In this document: positions 50,587-59,363 of the stretch, in pieces
How positions within the stretch are numbered: the stretch's first letter is position 1
How the letters are laid out: each line of letters starts with the position of its first letter
Origin: Halobacterium litoreum
Lineage (GTDB): Archaea; Halobacteriota; Halobacteria; Halobacteriales; Halobacteriaceae
Assembly: GCF_021233415.1 (NCBI RefSeq)
Contig: NZ_CP089466.1
Span: forward strand, 2,294,001-2,358,000
Direction: 5' to 3'
DNA: 64,000 nucleotides
Program-made: the position numbers and the translations under genes
The notes under the pieces: model-generated
Database searches by the model: none
Seen by the model: only the letters and a program-made list of their open reading frames with translations
What the model was told of the DNA's origin: nothing

Positions 50587-50951
50587 GCGACGCGTCGGCG
50601 GGCCGACGGTGGACGACGGTCGCCGCCGTGATTCTGGGGTTCGCCGGTGCGGGGATGGCGGCGCCGCCGGACCCGATAACGCAGGTGGTGTTCCTGCCGG
50701 TCGTCGCGGCGGCGGCGTTGCCCGCGTGCGTCTGGGTCGCGGTGCGCGCGCCCGGCGGGAGCGACGGGTCCGGGTTCGCCGTGTTCGTCGTCGCGGCGGC
50801 GGTGGTCGGCGGCGCGGCCGTCGAAGCCGCGTCGCTGGTTCCCTTCGACTTCGCCGGCCTCCTGTCGCTCGTCGCGTTCGTCGGCGGCGTCTACCTCGCG
50901 GCGGCCGCGGCGCGCAAGCGCTTCGGCGCGGAGCGCACCGCGGGCGCCTGA
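50583..50951 (+). CDS. Small polytopic membrane protein
   Basis: A 122-residue membrane protein starting at GTG (50583), overlapping the HAD gene by four bases, with about four transmembrane segments ([75 protein letters not shown]). The N terminus is short and polar. No family recognised. It is translationally coupled to the hydrolase. Confidence 0.65.
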   Translation: MSDASAGRRWTTVAAVILGFAGAGMAAPPDPITQVVFLPVVAAAALPACVWVAVRAPGGSDGSGFAVFVVAAAVVGGAAVEAASLVPFDFAGLLSLVAFVGGVYLAAAAARKRFGAERTAGA

Positions 50952-51014
50952 CCGGAACCGGCCACGCCTACCTGCCGCGCAATCCTTATTCGGGTGCCGG
51001 GAGACTGACAGGGT

Positions 51015-51683
51015 ATGCGAATCGCGTTACTCGGCGGGACCGGCGACATCGGCGAGGGACTCGCCCTGCGGTGGGCGTACCACACGGACCACGAGGTCGT
51101 CATCGGTTCCCGCGACCCGGAGAAGGCCCGCGCGAAGGCCGAGGAGTACGAGACCGAACTCGACAGCCGCGGCGTCGAGAAGAAGGTCACGGGCTTCGTC
51201 AACGAGATGGCGGCCGACCGCGCGGACGTGGTGGTGCTGGCGGTGCCGCCGTATCACGTCGCCGACCTCACCGAGGAAATCGCCGACCGCCTCGACGAGG
51301 ACTCGCTTTTGGTGTCGCCCGCCGTGGGGATGCAGAAGGGCGAGGGCGGCTTCCGGTACAACCCCCCGAGCGCGGGGAGCGTGACCCAGTTGGTCGCGGA
51401 GGCCGCGCCCGAGGACGTGCCCGTGGTCGGGGCGTTCCAGAACCTCGCGGCCGACCGCCTCGCGAACCTCGACGTGGAACTCGACCTCGACACGCTCGTC
51501 GTCGGGGACGACGGCGACGCGAAGGAGAACGTGAAGGACCTCGCGGCGGGCATCGAGGGCCTGCGCGCGCTGGACGCCGGGCCGCTCGCGAACGCGGCGG
51601 AGGTGGAGTCGCTGACGCCGCTGCTCATCAACCTCGCCATCCACAACGACGGTCTACACGACGTCGGCGTCCGCTTCGAGTGA
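51015..51683 (+). CDS. npdG: F420-dependent NADP reductase
   Basis: A 222-residue oxidoreductase that moves hydride between coenzyme F420 and NADP. The N terminus MRIALLGGTGDIGEGLALRWAYHTDHEVVIGSRDPEKARAKA holds the NADP-binding GGTGDIGEG motif and the 2'-phosphate-binding SR. VLAVPPYHV and AFQNLAADRL are conserved. Haloarchaea use F420 in this way. A TATA-like CCTTATTCGG lies at about 50986-50994, with no other gene between. It converges with the thiDN gene, and 30 bases overlap. Confidence 0.92.
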   Translation: MRIALLGGTGDIGEGLALRWAYHTDHEVVIGSRDPEKARAKAEEYETELDSRGVEKKVTGFVNEMAADRADVVVLAVPPYHVADLTEEIADRLDEDSLLVSPAVGMQKGEGGFRYNPPSAGSVTQLVAEAAPEDVPVVGAFQNLAADRLANLDVELDLDTLVVGDDGDAKENVKDLAAGIEGLRALDAGPLANAAEVESLTPLLINLAIHNDGLHDVGVRFE

Positions 51684-53006
51684 CGCGACGGTAGCCAGTT
51701 TCTCGCGGAGCGCACCGGCGTCACGAGCGAGCACGCGAATCATCGGTTCCTTCCCGACGGCGCCCTCGTCGAGCACCGCGTCCGGCGCGCGCTCCCGGCC
51801 GCGCATCGCGTCGCGGGCGGTCCAGTCCATCGTGCCGTCGGCGTCCGCGGGTTCGTCGGCGCGGTCCACGGTTTCGGCGTCCCAGCGCTCGCGGAGCGCG
51901 CTCGCCCGCGCCTCGCCGTACCGGACGTTCGCGGCCGCGGCGACGCCGGGGTCGGTCTCGCGCACGCCGAGCAGGAAGCGCGCGACGTGACTGGACGCGC
52001 CCGGCGCGATGCTCCCCGTCGCCCGGACGCCGCGAGACGTGGCGTGCAGGCGGCCGTCGACCGCCACCACGTCCGCGGGCGAGCGAGCGCCGGCGGGTGC
52101 GACGGCGACGTTCGTGCCGACTTCCGGAACCAAACCGGGCGGCCAGTCGGCTTCGAGCGCGGCGACCACGTCGCGGACGGCGGTGATTGCGTCCGCGGTG
52201 TCGGTGCGGGCGTCGCCGACGGCGCGGTGGTCGACCGGACCGTCGCCGGTGCCGACCGAGCGCTCCGAAGCGATGGCGGCCGCGACGCCCTCGACGCCGC
52301 GTTCGACCGCATCCGAGAGCGCGTCGCCGTGCGCGAGGCGGGCGACGATTGCGGCCGACAGCGTACACCCGGAGCCGTGGGTGTCGCTCGTGTGGACGCG
52401 CTCGCGGGTGAACGCTCGCGCGGCGTCGCCGACGAACACGTCGACGGGGTCGCCGTCGAGGTGGCCGCCGGTGAGCAAGACCGCGTCCGGCCCGAGGTCG
52501 GCGACGGCTTCGGCGGCCTCCCGGAGGTCTCCTTCGTGAGTGATTTCGACGCCAGCGAGCAGTTCGGCCTCCGGGACGTTCGGCGTGGCGAGCGTCGCGG
52601 CGGGGAGCAGAGCCTCGCGGACGGTGTCGACGCCGCGCTCGGTGAGCAGGCGGTCGCCGGACTGCGCGACGACCACCGGGTCGACGACCACGGGGAAGGC
52701 GGCGTCGCGGAGCGCATCGGCGACGGTTTCGACCACGTCGGCGTCCCCGAGCATCCCGGTCTTCGCGGCGGCCACGTCGAAGTCCGAGACGACGGCGTCA
52801 CACTGCGCGCGGACGATGTCTGGGGAGAGGACGTCGCTCGCCGCGACGCCTCGGGTGTTCTGCGCGGTGACGGCGGTGACAGCCGAGGCGCCGAACGCGC
52901 CGCAGGCCTCGAAGGTCTTGAGGTCGGCCTGCGCGCCCGCGCCGCCGCCGCTGTCGGACCCGGCGACGGTGAGCGCGACCGGCGGCGTCGGGGCGTCGGC
53001 GGGCAT
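51654..53006 (-). CDS. thiD: ThiD-ThiN bifunctional thiamine biosynthesis protein
   Basis: A 450-residue fusion. The N-terminal ThiD domain phosphorylates hydroxymethylpyrimidine (ALTVAGSDSGGGAGAQADLKTFEACGAFGASAVTAVTAQNT, VVDPVVVAQSGDRLL, SDTHGSGCTLSAAIVARLA). The C-terminal ThiN domain (GTNVAVAPAGARSPADVVAVDGRLHATSRGVRATGSIAPGASSHVARFLLG) is a thiamine phosphate synthase found in archaea without ThiE. The start at 53006 overlaps the thi4 gene, which is in the same operon. Both genes belong to thiamine biosynthesis. The 3' end overlaps npdG by 30 bases. Confidence 0.92.
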   Translation of the reverse strand: MPADAPTPPVALTVAGSDSGGGAGAQADLKTFEACGAFGASAVTAVTAQNTRGVAASDVLSPDIVRAQCDAVVSDFDVAAAKTGMLGDADVVETVADALRDAAFPVVVDPVVVAQSGDRLLTERGVDTVREALLPAATLATPNVPEAELLAGVEITHEGDLREAAEAVADLGPDAVLLTGGHLDGDPVDVFVGDAARAFTRERVHTSDTHGSGCTLSAAIVARLAHGDALSDAVERGVEGVAAAIASERSVGTGDGPVDHRAVGDARTDTADAITAVRDVVAALEADWPPGLVPEVGTNVAVAPAGARSPADVVAVDGRLHATSRGVRATGSIAPGASSHVARFLLGVRETDPGVAAAANVRYGEARASALRERWDAETVDRADEPADADGTMDWTARDAMRGRERAPDAVLDEGAVGKEPMIRVLARDAGALREKLATVASLEADADVV

Positions 53007-53935
53007 CAGTCGTCGGCCGCGGGGGACGCGCGACTCGGGAGGTCGACCGAGGGAGCGTCGACGCCGAGTTCCTCGATGGCGGCGTTCGCGGCGGCCTTCC
53101 CGGAGAGGAGCATCGCGCCGAACGTCGGCCCCATCCGCGTGAGGCCGTGCGTGGTCGCGGTGGCGAGGCCGGCGGCGATGAGGCCGTCGTGGACTTTTCC
53201 GGTGTGTTCGACGACCTTGTCCTCGCTGTCCGCGACCCACATCGAGTCGTGGCCGGGCGAGTCGTGGCCGGGCGCCCCGTACTCACCGTCCTCGGTCTTG
53301 TCCATCCCGGTGTTGTGCTCCTCGGCGTGCTCGATGCCGGCGGCGTCGACGACGCCGCGCTCCTGGAGCTTGGAGACGACGACGGCGTCGTGGCCCGTCG
53401 CGTCGACGACGAGGTCGGCCTCGACGGCGATGGGGTCGACGCAGGTGAGTTCGCGGGGGAGCGCGTGGACGGGCGTCCAGTTCATCACGATGCCCGCGAC
53501 CTCGTGGTCGTCGCGCACGACCACGTCCGTGAACTCGGTCATGTTCTGGATGCGCGCGCCGGCGTCGCAGGCCGCTTTGATGAGTGACGAGCAGGCGTGC
53601 GGGCCGTCCGCGACCGCGAGCCCCTCGGTCTCGTCGTCGTACTCGTAGGGGACGCCGAGGTCGTCGAGTACGTCGTCGGCGGGCGCGCGGACGGTGAGTT
53701 TGTTCATCAGGAAGCCGCCGAGCCAGAAGCCGCCGCCGAGGTAGTTGTTCTTCTCGACGACGGTGACGTCCACGTCGCGGTCGGCGAGTTCCTTGGCGGC
53801 CATCAGGCCGGAGGGGCCGCCGCCGACGATTATCACGTCGGTCTCGGTGTCGTCGACGAACTCCTCGGTCCACTGGCGGGCGATTGCGCGGGTGACCTGC
53901 GCTTCGTCTGCGTCGGCGAACGAGTCGAACGGCAT
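53006..53935 (-). CDS. thi4: Thi4 thiazole synthase (Cys-type)
   Basis: A 309-residue enzyme that makes the thiazole half of thiamine from NAD and glycine. GGGPSG at 38-43 is the NAD-binding motif; the C-terminal part [23 protein letters not shown] is also conserved. Cys165 (ELTCVDP) matches the position of the sulfur-donating cysteine of yeast THI4 and of Haloferax volcanii Thi4, so this is probably the single-turnover type rather than the sulfide-using His type of methanogens. The message is probably leaderless: GCTTAATTAC lies about 25 bases before the ATG on the minus strand (53955-53965). It precedes thiDN in an operon. Confidence 0.93.
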   Translation of the reverse strand: MPFDSFADADEAQVTRAIARQWTEEFVDDTETDVIIVGGGPSGLMAAKELADRDVDVTVVEKNNYLGGGFWLGGFLMNKLTVRAPADDVLDDLGVPYEYDDETEGLAVADGPHACSSLIKAACDAGARIQNMTEFTDVVVRDDHEVAGIVMNWTPVHALPRELTCVDPIAVEADLVVDATGHDAVVVSKLQERGVVDAAGIEHAEEHNTGMDKTEDGEYGAPGHDSPGHDSMWVADSEDKVVEHTGKVHDGLIAAGLATATTHGLTRMGPTFGAMLLSGKAAANAAIEELGVDAPSVDLPSRASPAADD

Positions 53936-53954
53936 ACTACTAGGTGATACAACC

Positions 53955-53965
53955 GAGTAATTAAG
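53955..53965 (-). promoter_or_regulatory. TATA box of thi4-thiDN operon
   Basis: On the minus strand CGCTTAATTACTC, centred about 25 bases before the thi4 ATG (53935). The short distance implies a leaderless mRNA, so a 5'-UTR TPP riboswitch is excluded. Confidence 0.55.
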
Positions 53966-54056
53966 CGTTTGGATGGACGGTCCCCTGCGTCGGTCGTGCG
54001 CGAACCCGCCTCGCTGAACCCCCAACTGCTAAATCAGCCCGCTCTCTCGTAGGGGT

Positions 54057-54401
54057 ATGGACGCGGTCTGGGACGGCGACGGCGTCGCCGACGGGTTCGC
54101 CGACGAGTTCGAATCGTGGGCGACCCGGAACGGCGGCACGATGGCGGAGCGAACCGACGAGCGACTGCGCTGCGAGTTCGAATCCTCGGACACGCAGATG
54201 ATGACCGGCGTCGGCGTCTACGAGGCCAACGGCCGGCACATGCTGCGCTTCGAGACGGTGCGCGAGGAACTCGAACTGAAGATGCTCACGCGCTTCGAAA
54301 TCGGGGAGACGCGGCTCGCGCTCCAGTCGGACAAGGGCTCCCGGATGTTCGTCTTCGACGCCGACGCCGGCGAGTGGCGCGTCGAGAAGAAGCCGGTTTA
54401 G
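54057..54401 (+). CDS. DUF7111-like haloarchaeal protein
   Basis: A 114-residue protein, MDAVWDGDGVADGFADEFESWATRNGGTMAERTDERLRCEFESSDTQMMTGVGVYEANGRHMLRFETVREELELKMLTRFEIGETRLALQSDKGSRMFVFDADAGEWRVEKKPV. It is mostly beta strands after a helical start and has no obvious active-site motif. I recall it as the DUF7111 group. Function unknown. Its stop codon overlaps the convergent transporter gene by four bases. A CTAAATC element about 30 bases upstream is a candidate TATA box. Confidence 0.75.
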   Translation: MDAVWDGDGVADGFADEFESWATRNGGTMAERTDERLRCEFESSDTQMMTGVGVYEANGRHMLRFETVREELELKMLTRFEIGETRLALQSDKGSRMFVFDADAGEWRVEKKPV

Positions 54402-56257
54402 ACGCCCCAGAACACGGCGATGCCGGCGACCGTCACCACCGACAGCAGGAGTTGGAGGGGCATCCCGACCCGGAAGTAGTCCCCGAACTTGTAGCCGCCC
54501 GGCCCGTACACGAAGAGGTTCGTCTGGTAGCCGACCGGCGTCATGAACGCCGTCGACGCCGCGAACGTCACCGCGAGCACGAACGCGAAGGGATTCGCGC
54601 CGATGTCGACGGCGGCCTCGACGGCCACCGGAATCATCAACACGACGCTCGCGTTGTTGCTGATGACGCCCGTGATGAGCCCGGTGAACACGTAGAACAC
54701 CCACAGCACCGCTATCGCGGGGAGCATCGTCGCCGTGGCCGCGACTAGCGACCCGAGCAGGGCGGCCGCACCCGTCTGTTCGAGCGCGATGCCGAGCGGA
54801 ATCACGCCCGCCAGCAGGAAGATGACGTTCCAGTCGACGGAGTCGTACACCTCGCTCGGGTGGAGGACGCCGGTGCCCACCATCGCGACGACGCCGCCGA
54901 GCGCCGTCGTGACGATGTGCAGCGGCGTGACCGTCGCGGCGAGCACGACGCCGACGATGATGGCGACTGCGTACGGAATCTTTTCGGTTCGGTAGTTCGG
55001 CTCGTCGGGTTCGTGCGCGACGATGAAGTCCGGATTCGTCGACAGACGGTCGATGCTGTCCTCGGGCGCCTGCACGAGCAGGGTGTCCCCGACGCGCATC
55101 TCCACGTCGTCCAGCCGGCTCCGGAGCGTCTCCCCGCGCGACCGGAACGCCAGCACGTTCGCGTCGTAGCGGCTCCGGAACCCCGTCGACTTCAGCGTCT
55201 CGCCGACGAGCGACGACCCCGACTGGATGACGACCTCGACGAGCGTCTGCTCCTCCTGGGTGGTCGGTTCGAGTTCGGATTCGGACTCGGGCGTTCCCGC
55301 CAGCGAGAGGTCGTCCACGGCCGCAATGGACGCGAGCGTGTCGCGGTCGGTGCGGACGGTGAGCACGTCGCCGGCCTGGATGACCTTCTGCCCGATGGGT
55401 TCGATGAACCGGTCGTCGCCCCGCACAATCTGGAGGATGTCCGCGTCGAACCGGCGCTCGTCGATGGCCTGCGTGACCGTCTTCCCGACGATGGGCGAGG
55501 ACTCCCGGACGACCACCTCGGTGAGGTAGTCCTCCATCTCGTACTCCGCGAGGTAGTCGTCGGCCGCGGGCACGCGCTCGGGAAGCAGGCGCGGCGCGAC
55601 GGTGAACAGGTACAGCGACCCGACGACGAGCACGACGACGCCGAGTTGCGTGAACTCGAACATCGAGAACGCGTGCAGGCTCTCGATGCCCTCGGCCTCG
55701 CCGAGGCGGGCCGCCGTCTCGCTCGCGAGCAGGTTCGTGGACGTCCCGATGAGCGTCAGCATGCCGCCGAGCATCGACGCGAACGACAGCGGAATCAGGA
55801 GTTTCGACGGACTCGTCTTCCCCTTGTGCGCGAGGTCAGAGACCACGGGCACGAGGATAGCGACGACGGGCGTGTTGTTGATAAACCCCGAGACGGGGCC
55901 CGCCGAGCCGATGGTCGCCGCGAGTTGGCGGCGCCGACTCGTCCCCGCGAAGTCGGCCATCTTCCGGCCGAGAATCTGGACGAGGCCGGTCCGGCTCACC
56001 CCCGTACTCAGGATGAGCATCGCGAGCACCGCGACGGTCGCCTTGTTCGAGAACCCCGAGATGCCCTCCGCCGTGGAGACGTTCGTCCAGTCCCCAAGCA
56101 CCACCAACACCACCATCACGAGGATGGCGGTCACGTCGATGGGGAGCCACTCGGTGACGAACAACACCAGCGACCCGAGCACGACGGCGAACACCACGAG
56201 CATCTCCGTGGTCACCGGGGGCGTCCCGCCCGACGCGGCGAGCGGTAGCGAGAACAT
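54398..56257 (-). CDS. SLC13-type sodium/anion transporter with TrkA-C domains
   Basis: A 619-residue permease. About six transmembrane helices, then two central TrkA-C (RCK-C) domains (LTEVVVRESSPIVGKTVTQAIDERRFDADILQIVRGDDRFIEPIGQKVIQAGDVL and VEVVIQSGSSLVGETLKSTGFRSRYDANVLAFRSRGETLRSRLDDVEMRVGDTLLV), then more helices. It has the SLC13/DASS family repeats GFINNTPVVAILVPVV and GVISNNASVVLMIPVAVEAA. It probably moves sulfate, phosphate, dicarboxylate or citrate with Na+; the RCK-C domains may gate it. The substrate cannot be assigned. Confidence 0.9.
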   Translation of the reverse strand: MFSLPLAASGGTPPVTTEMLVVFAVVLGSLVLFVTEWLPIDVTAILVMVVLVVLGDWTNVSTAEGISGFSNKATVAVLAMLILSTGVSRTGLVQILGRKMADFAGTSRRRQLAATIGSAGPVSGFINNTPVVAILVPVVSDLAHKGKTSPSKLLIPLSFASMLGGMLTLIGTSTNLLASETAARLGEAEGIESLHAFSMFEFTQLGVVVLVVGSLYLFTVAPRLLPERVPAADDYLAEYEMEDYLTEVVVRESSPIVGKTVTQAIDERRFDADILQIVRGDDRFIEPIGQKVIQAGDVLTVRTDRDTLASIAAVDDLSLAGTPESESELEPTTQEEQTLVEVVIQSGSSLVGETLKSTGFRSRYDANVLAFRSRGETLRSRLDDVEMRVGDTLLVQAPEDSIDRLSTNPDFIVAHEPDEPNYRTEKIPYAVAIIVGVVLAATVTPLHIVTTALGGVVAMVGTGVLHPSEVYDSVDWNVIFLLAGVIPLGIALEQTGAAALLGSLVAATATMLPAIAVLWVFYVFTGLITGVISNNASVVLMIPVAVEAAVDIGANPFAFVLAVTFAASTAFMTPVGYQTNLFVYGPGGYKFGDYFRVGMPLQLLLSVVTVAGIAVFWGV

Positions 56258-56396
56258 ACCACCGCGGACGAACGCTCGTCAAATGAGGCTACCGGAAGGC
56301 AGCGACCGGCGCACGCGGACGGCGACGGGACGCTTCGGGCGACGCCGGCGGCGCCGCTGGCGAGCGAACTGAACCGCGGAGAATCGGCGTGACCGA

Positions 56397-56663
56397 CTAC
56401 GCGCCCGCTTCTTCGAGCGCGTCCTCGAGCTGTTCGCGCTGGGTGACGCCGACGAATCGCTCCACGACGCCGTCGTCGTTCTCCACGACGATGGTCGGAA
56501 TGGAACGCACCTGGTACTCGTTGGCGACGTCCTCGGCTTCGTCGACGTCGATCTTCTCGAACGTGACGCTGTCCCAGTCTTCCTCGAGCTCTTCGAGGAT
56601 GGGGTCCTGCGTCTTGCAGGGGCCACACCAGTCCGCGTAGAAGTCTTTGAGGGTGACGGTCAT
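56397..56663 (-). CDS. trxA: Thioredoxin
   Basis: An 88-residue thioredoxin with active site WCGPCK (residues 12-17; Cys13, Cys16), the cis-Pro segment VRSIPTIVVENDDGVVERFVG, and acidic surface. It is shorter than the usual 105-110 residues because the first strand and helix are missing, which is common among compact archaeal thioredoxin-like proteins. It reduces disulfides in the cytoplasm. It lies 139 bases downstream of the SLC13 gene start, on the same strand. Confidence 0.93.
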   Translation of the reverse strand: MTVTLKDFYADWCGPCKTQDPILEELEEDWDSVTFEKIDVDEAEDVANEYQVRSIPTIVVENDDGVVERFVGVTQREQLEDALEEAGA

Positions 56664-56776
56664 CGGTCTATCGAGGCTTGCCGCGCCCCGCGCTTAAGGG
56701 TTTCTCACGGGTGGGTGCTTGCCGCGAGTCGGGGTGACTCGAAAGGTTTAGGCCGTCGCGGCGTCAGGGAGCGTAC

Positions 56777-56938
56777 ATGAGCAGTGGTCAGAACTCCGGC
56801 GGGCTGATGTCCAGCGCGGGGCTCGTTCGCTACTTCGACTCCGAGGACCCCAACGCGATGCAAATCGACCCGCGCTCCGTCGTCGCGACGGGCGCGTTCT
56901 TCGGCGTCGCCATCCTGTTGCTCCAGTTCTTCGTGTAG
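56777..56938 (+). CDS. Protein translocase subunit Sec61beta
   Basis: A 53-residue tail-anchored membrane protein, [53 protein letters not shown]. The [12 protein letters not shown] segment and a single C-terminal helix are diagnostic of archaeal Sec61beta, part of the SecYE-beta channel. The TATA-like GGTTTAGG (about 56745) is 30 bases before the ATG. The pdxT gene follows 39 bases on. Confidence 0.93.
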   Translation: MSSGQNSGGLMSSAGLVRYFDSEDPNAMQIDPRSVVATGAFFGVAILLLQFFV

Positions 56939-56977
56939 AGCGAGAGGCTTTTTCGCGCCCGCCGCGTACTCGCAGTC

Positions 56978-57577
56978 ATGACTGTCAAGGCCGGCGTCGT
57001 CGCCGTACAGGGCGACGTCTCCGAGCACGCGGACGCCATCCGGCGCGCCGCCGCGTCCCACGGCGAGGACGCGGAGGTCGTCGAGATTCGGAAGTCGGGC
57101 ATCGTCCCCGACTGCGACATCCTCCTGTTGCCCGGCGGCGAGTCCACCGCCATCTCTCGACTGCTCGCCCGGGAGGGCATCGACGACGAGATTCGCGACC
57201 ACGTCGCCGCCGGCAAGCCCGTGCTGGCGACGTGTGCGGGCCTCATCGTCTCCTCGACGGACGCGAACGACGAGCGCGTCGACACCCTCGACGTACTGGA
57301 CGTGACCGTCGACCGGAACGCGTTCGGTCGGCAGGTCGACTCCTTCGAGGCGCCCCTGGACGTGACCGGACTCGACGACCCGTTCCCCGCGGTGTTCATC
57401 CGCGCGCCGCTCATCGACGGCGTCGGCGACGACGTGGAGGTGCTCGCCGAGTGGGACGGCCGCCCGGTCGCGGTGCGGGACGGTCCCGTGGTCGGCACGT
57501 CCTTTCACCCGGAACTCACGGACGACCCGCGAATCCACGACCTCGCCTTCTTCGCGCGGGAGGAGGCAGTCTTTTGA
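56978..57577 (+). CDS. pdxT: Pyridoxal 5'-phosphate synthase glutaminase subunit
   Basis: A 199-residue glutaminase that supplies ammonia to PdxS. LLLPGGESTAIS (GGES at 53-56), the nucleophile Cys86 in ATCAGLI, and the His177/Glu179 pair in SFHPELT form the catalytic triad. The IRAP segment is also present. The partner pdxS is not in the window. It precedes the BFN and hisE genes on the same strand, with about 22 bases to the next GTG. Confidence 0.95.
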   Translation: MTVKAGVVAVQGDVSEHADAIRRAAASHGEDAEVVEIRKSGIVPDCDILLLPGGESTAISRLLAREGIDDEIRDHVAAGKPVLATCAGLIVSSTDANDERVDTLDVLDVTVDRNAFGRQVDSFEAPLDVTGLDDPFPAVFIRAPLIDGVGDDVEVLAEWDGRPVAVRDGPVVGTSFHPELTDDPRIHDLAFFAREEAVF

Positions 57578-57599
57578 CCGTTCCCGTCGTGGTACGAAC

Positions 57600-58046
57600 G
57601 TGAACGCGCACATCGATGCGGTCCGCGTCGCCGGGACGCCGGACGGCCCAGTCCCCGTGGTCATCCTCGGCGTCGACGGCGAGGACGACGTCCTCCCCAT
57701 CTTCGTCGGGTTCGACGAGGCGTCGAGCATCGCGCGCGGCCTCGACGCGACGGACATCGGGCGCCCGCTCACCCACGACCTGACGCTGGACCTCGTGGAG
57801 GAACTCGGCGGGCGCGTCGAGCGCGTCGTCGTCTCCCGCGTCGAAGAGGGAACCTACTACGCCGACCTCCACGTCCAGACGCCTCGCGGCGAGGAGGTCG
57901 TGGATGCGCGCCCGAGCGACTCGCTGGCGCTGGCCGCGCGAACGGACGCGCCCGTCGAGGTGGCCGAGGACGTCTTCGAGGACGGCCGGCGCGCCCCCGG
58001 GACGTTCGACGAACTGCGGGACATCCGCGAGGTGATGGAGGGATGA
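57600..58046 (+). CDS. Bifunctional-nuclease domain (BFN/DUF151) protein
   Basis: A 148-residue protein from a GTG start: MNAHIDAVRVAGTPDGPVPVVILGVDGEDDVLPIFVGFDEASSIARGLDATDIGRPLTHDLTLDLVEELGGRVERVVVSRVEEGTYYADLHVQTPRGEEVVDARPSDSLALAARTDAPVEV. The LPIFVGFDEA, RPLTHDL and DARPSDSLALAAR motifs identify the BFN domain, which can act as a nuclease. Its hisE neighbour begins inside its stop codon. Confidence 0.87.
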   Translation: MNAHIDAVRVAGTPDGPVPVVILGVDGEDDVLPIFVGFDEASSIARGLDATDIGRPLTHDLTLDLVEELGGRVERVVVSRVEEGTYYADLHVQTPRGEEVVDARPSDSLALAARTDAPVEVAEDVFEDGRRAPGTFDELRDIREVMEG

Positions 58047-58348
58047 GCGACGCCGAGGCGAGCGCGGACGACGTGCTCCGCGAACTGTTCGCGGTCATCG
58101 AGGACCGGAAAGAACGGCTCCCCGCGGACTCCTACACGGCGAGCCTGTTCACCCACGAGAAGGGCGAGAACGCCGCCCTCGAAAAGCTCGGCGAGGAGGC
58201 CACGGAGTTCCTGCTCGCCGCGAAGGACGGCGACGAGGCCGAACTCGCCCACGAGGGCGCGGACATCATCTACCACATGCTCGTCGTGCTCGCGCAAAAC
58301 GACGTGGACGCCGACGCCCTGCTGGACGAACTGGAGTCCCGTCGGTAG
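58043..58348 (+). CDS. hisE: Phosphoribosyl-ATP pyrophosphatase
   Basis: A 101-residue MazG-fold enzyme of histidine biosynthesis: hydrolyses phosphoribosyl-ATP to phosphoribosyl-AMP (step two). LFAVIEDRKERLPADSYTASLFTHEKGENAALEKLGEEATEFLLAAKDGDEAELAHEGADIIYHMLVVLAQNDVD shows the EExxE...D metal sites and the GADxxYH motif. It overlaps the upstream gene by an ATGA junction. A structured gap follows. Confidence 0.93.
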   Translation: MSDAEASADDVLRELFAVIEDRKERLPADSYTASLFTHEKGENAALEKLGEEATEFLLAAKDGDEAELAHEGADIIYHMLVVLAQNDVDADALLDELESRR

Positions 58349-58435
58349 CCGAAATCGAGTTTCTGGCGCGTCGGTTGGCGTCCGAGTACCGGAGGGGTTA
58401 TCCGCCGACGCCGGGTAGCGTGTATCGGACGGCAC

Positions 58436-58494
58436 GGTCGGCCAGTCGCCTTTCAAACTCGCGTGGTTTCCACGCGCAGTTCCGCTGGCCGACC
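58436..58494. repeat. Nested two-stem element in the hisE-hydrolase gap
   Basis: The 247-base gap 58349-58595 holds no gene I can support. An outer perfect 10-bp stem, GGTCGGCCAG (58436-58445) with CTGGCCGACC (58485-58494), encloses an inner 7-bp hairpin, CGCGTGG-TTT-CCACGCG (58460-58476). The two stems can form together. The element may be a small structured RNA or a terminator (no U-run after it). Confidence 0.5.
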
Positions 58495-58595
58495 TACCCC
58501 GTCTCTCTAACGACGAAGAGCGACGGCTATTCTGCGCGCGCCCCTCGGCGGAACCGAATCGCTTTCCCGACGGCCCGGCGACTGCTCCGTTCGTC

Positions 58596-59363
58596 ATGGA
58601 GTCTGTGGTCTCGGCCGACGGCACGGAAATCGCGTACGAGGCGCGGGGCGACGGCCAACCCCTCGTGCTCGTGCACGGCATCGCGGGCAGCAAGGCGAGC
58701 TGGCGGACGGTTCCGGGCCGCCTCGCCGACGACTACCGCGTCGTTGCGATGGACCGGCGCGGTCGCGGCGACAGCGGAGACGGCGACGGGTACGCGCTCG
58801 AACGCGAAGTTGAGGACGTCCACGCAGTTTTGAATGCGGTCCGCGCTGATTCGGACGCCGGCGACCCCGTCCTGTTCGGGCACTCCTACGGCGGTCTCGT
58901 CGCACTCGCGGCGGCCGGAGATGCGGCCCTCTCGGGACTGCTCGTCTACGAGCCCGCCGTCGTCGCGGGCGACCACCCGGGCGGCGTGCAGCGCGCGGCC
59001 CGGATGCGGGACCTGCTCGACGCGGGCGACCGCGAGGCCGCCGTCGAGTTGCTGTTCCGCGGGTACGGCGGGCAGGAACTGGTCGACCGGATGCCCATCG
59101 AACAGATTGCGCCAATCGCGGACACCGTCGTCCGCGAGCACGACGTGGTCGTCGAGTACGGCGTCGACGAGTTCGACGCCGACGTGGGTGCACCGGCGCG
59201 AGTGCTCGTCGGCGAGACCAGCGACGACCACGTCCACCGCGCGGTCGACGCGGTCGCCGAGCGACTGGACGCGGACGTGTCGGTGCTCCCGGACACCGGC
59301 CACCACGCCCTCGAAACCGCGCCCGCGGCCCTCGAAGACGAGGTTCGGCAGTTCCTCGGTTAG
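58596..59363 (+). CDS. Alpha/beta-hydrolase
   Basis: A 255-residue hydrolase with the nucleophile elbow GHSYGG (Ser97), the oxyanion region LVLVHGIAGSKASW, VLVGETSDDHV carrying the Asp, and the GHHALE His. A lid (residues about 120-175) lies between. Substrate unknown; esterase-like or haloalkane/epoxide-type activity fits. Its stop overlaps the convergent DUF5518 gene by four bases. Confidence 0.85.
   Translation: MESVVSADGTEIAYEARGDGQPLVLVHGIAGSKASWRTVPGRLADDYRVVAMDRRGRGDSGDGDGYALEREVEDVHAVLNAVRADSDAGDPVLFGHSYGGLVALAAAGDAALSGLLVYEPAVVAGDHPGGVQRAARMRDLLDAGDREAAVELLFRGYGGQELVDRMPIEQIAPIADTVVREHDVVVEYGVDEFDADVGAPARVLVGETSDDHVHRAVDAVAERLDADVSVLPDTGHHALETAPAALEDEVRQFLG

Noticed and set aside
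53936-54056. TPP riboswitch before thi4
   Set aside because: The TATA box is 25 bases from the ATG, leaving no leader for an aptamer, and no THI-box sequence is seen.
56258-56396. Small basic frame between the SLC13 and thioredoxin genes
   Set aside because: Arg-rich product atypical of haloarchaeal proteins and no promoter or ribosome binding site.
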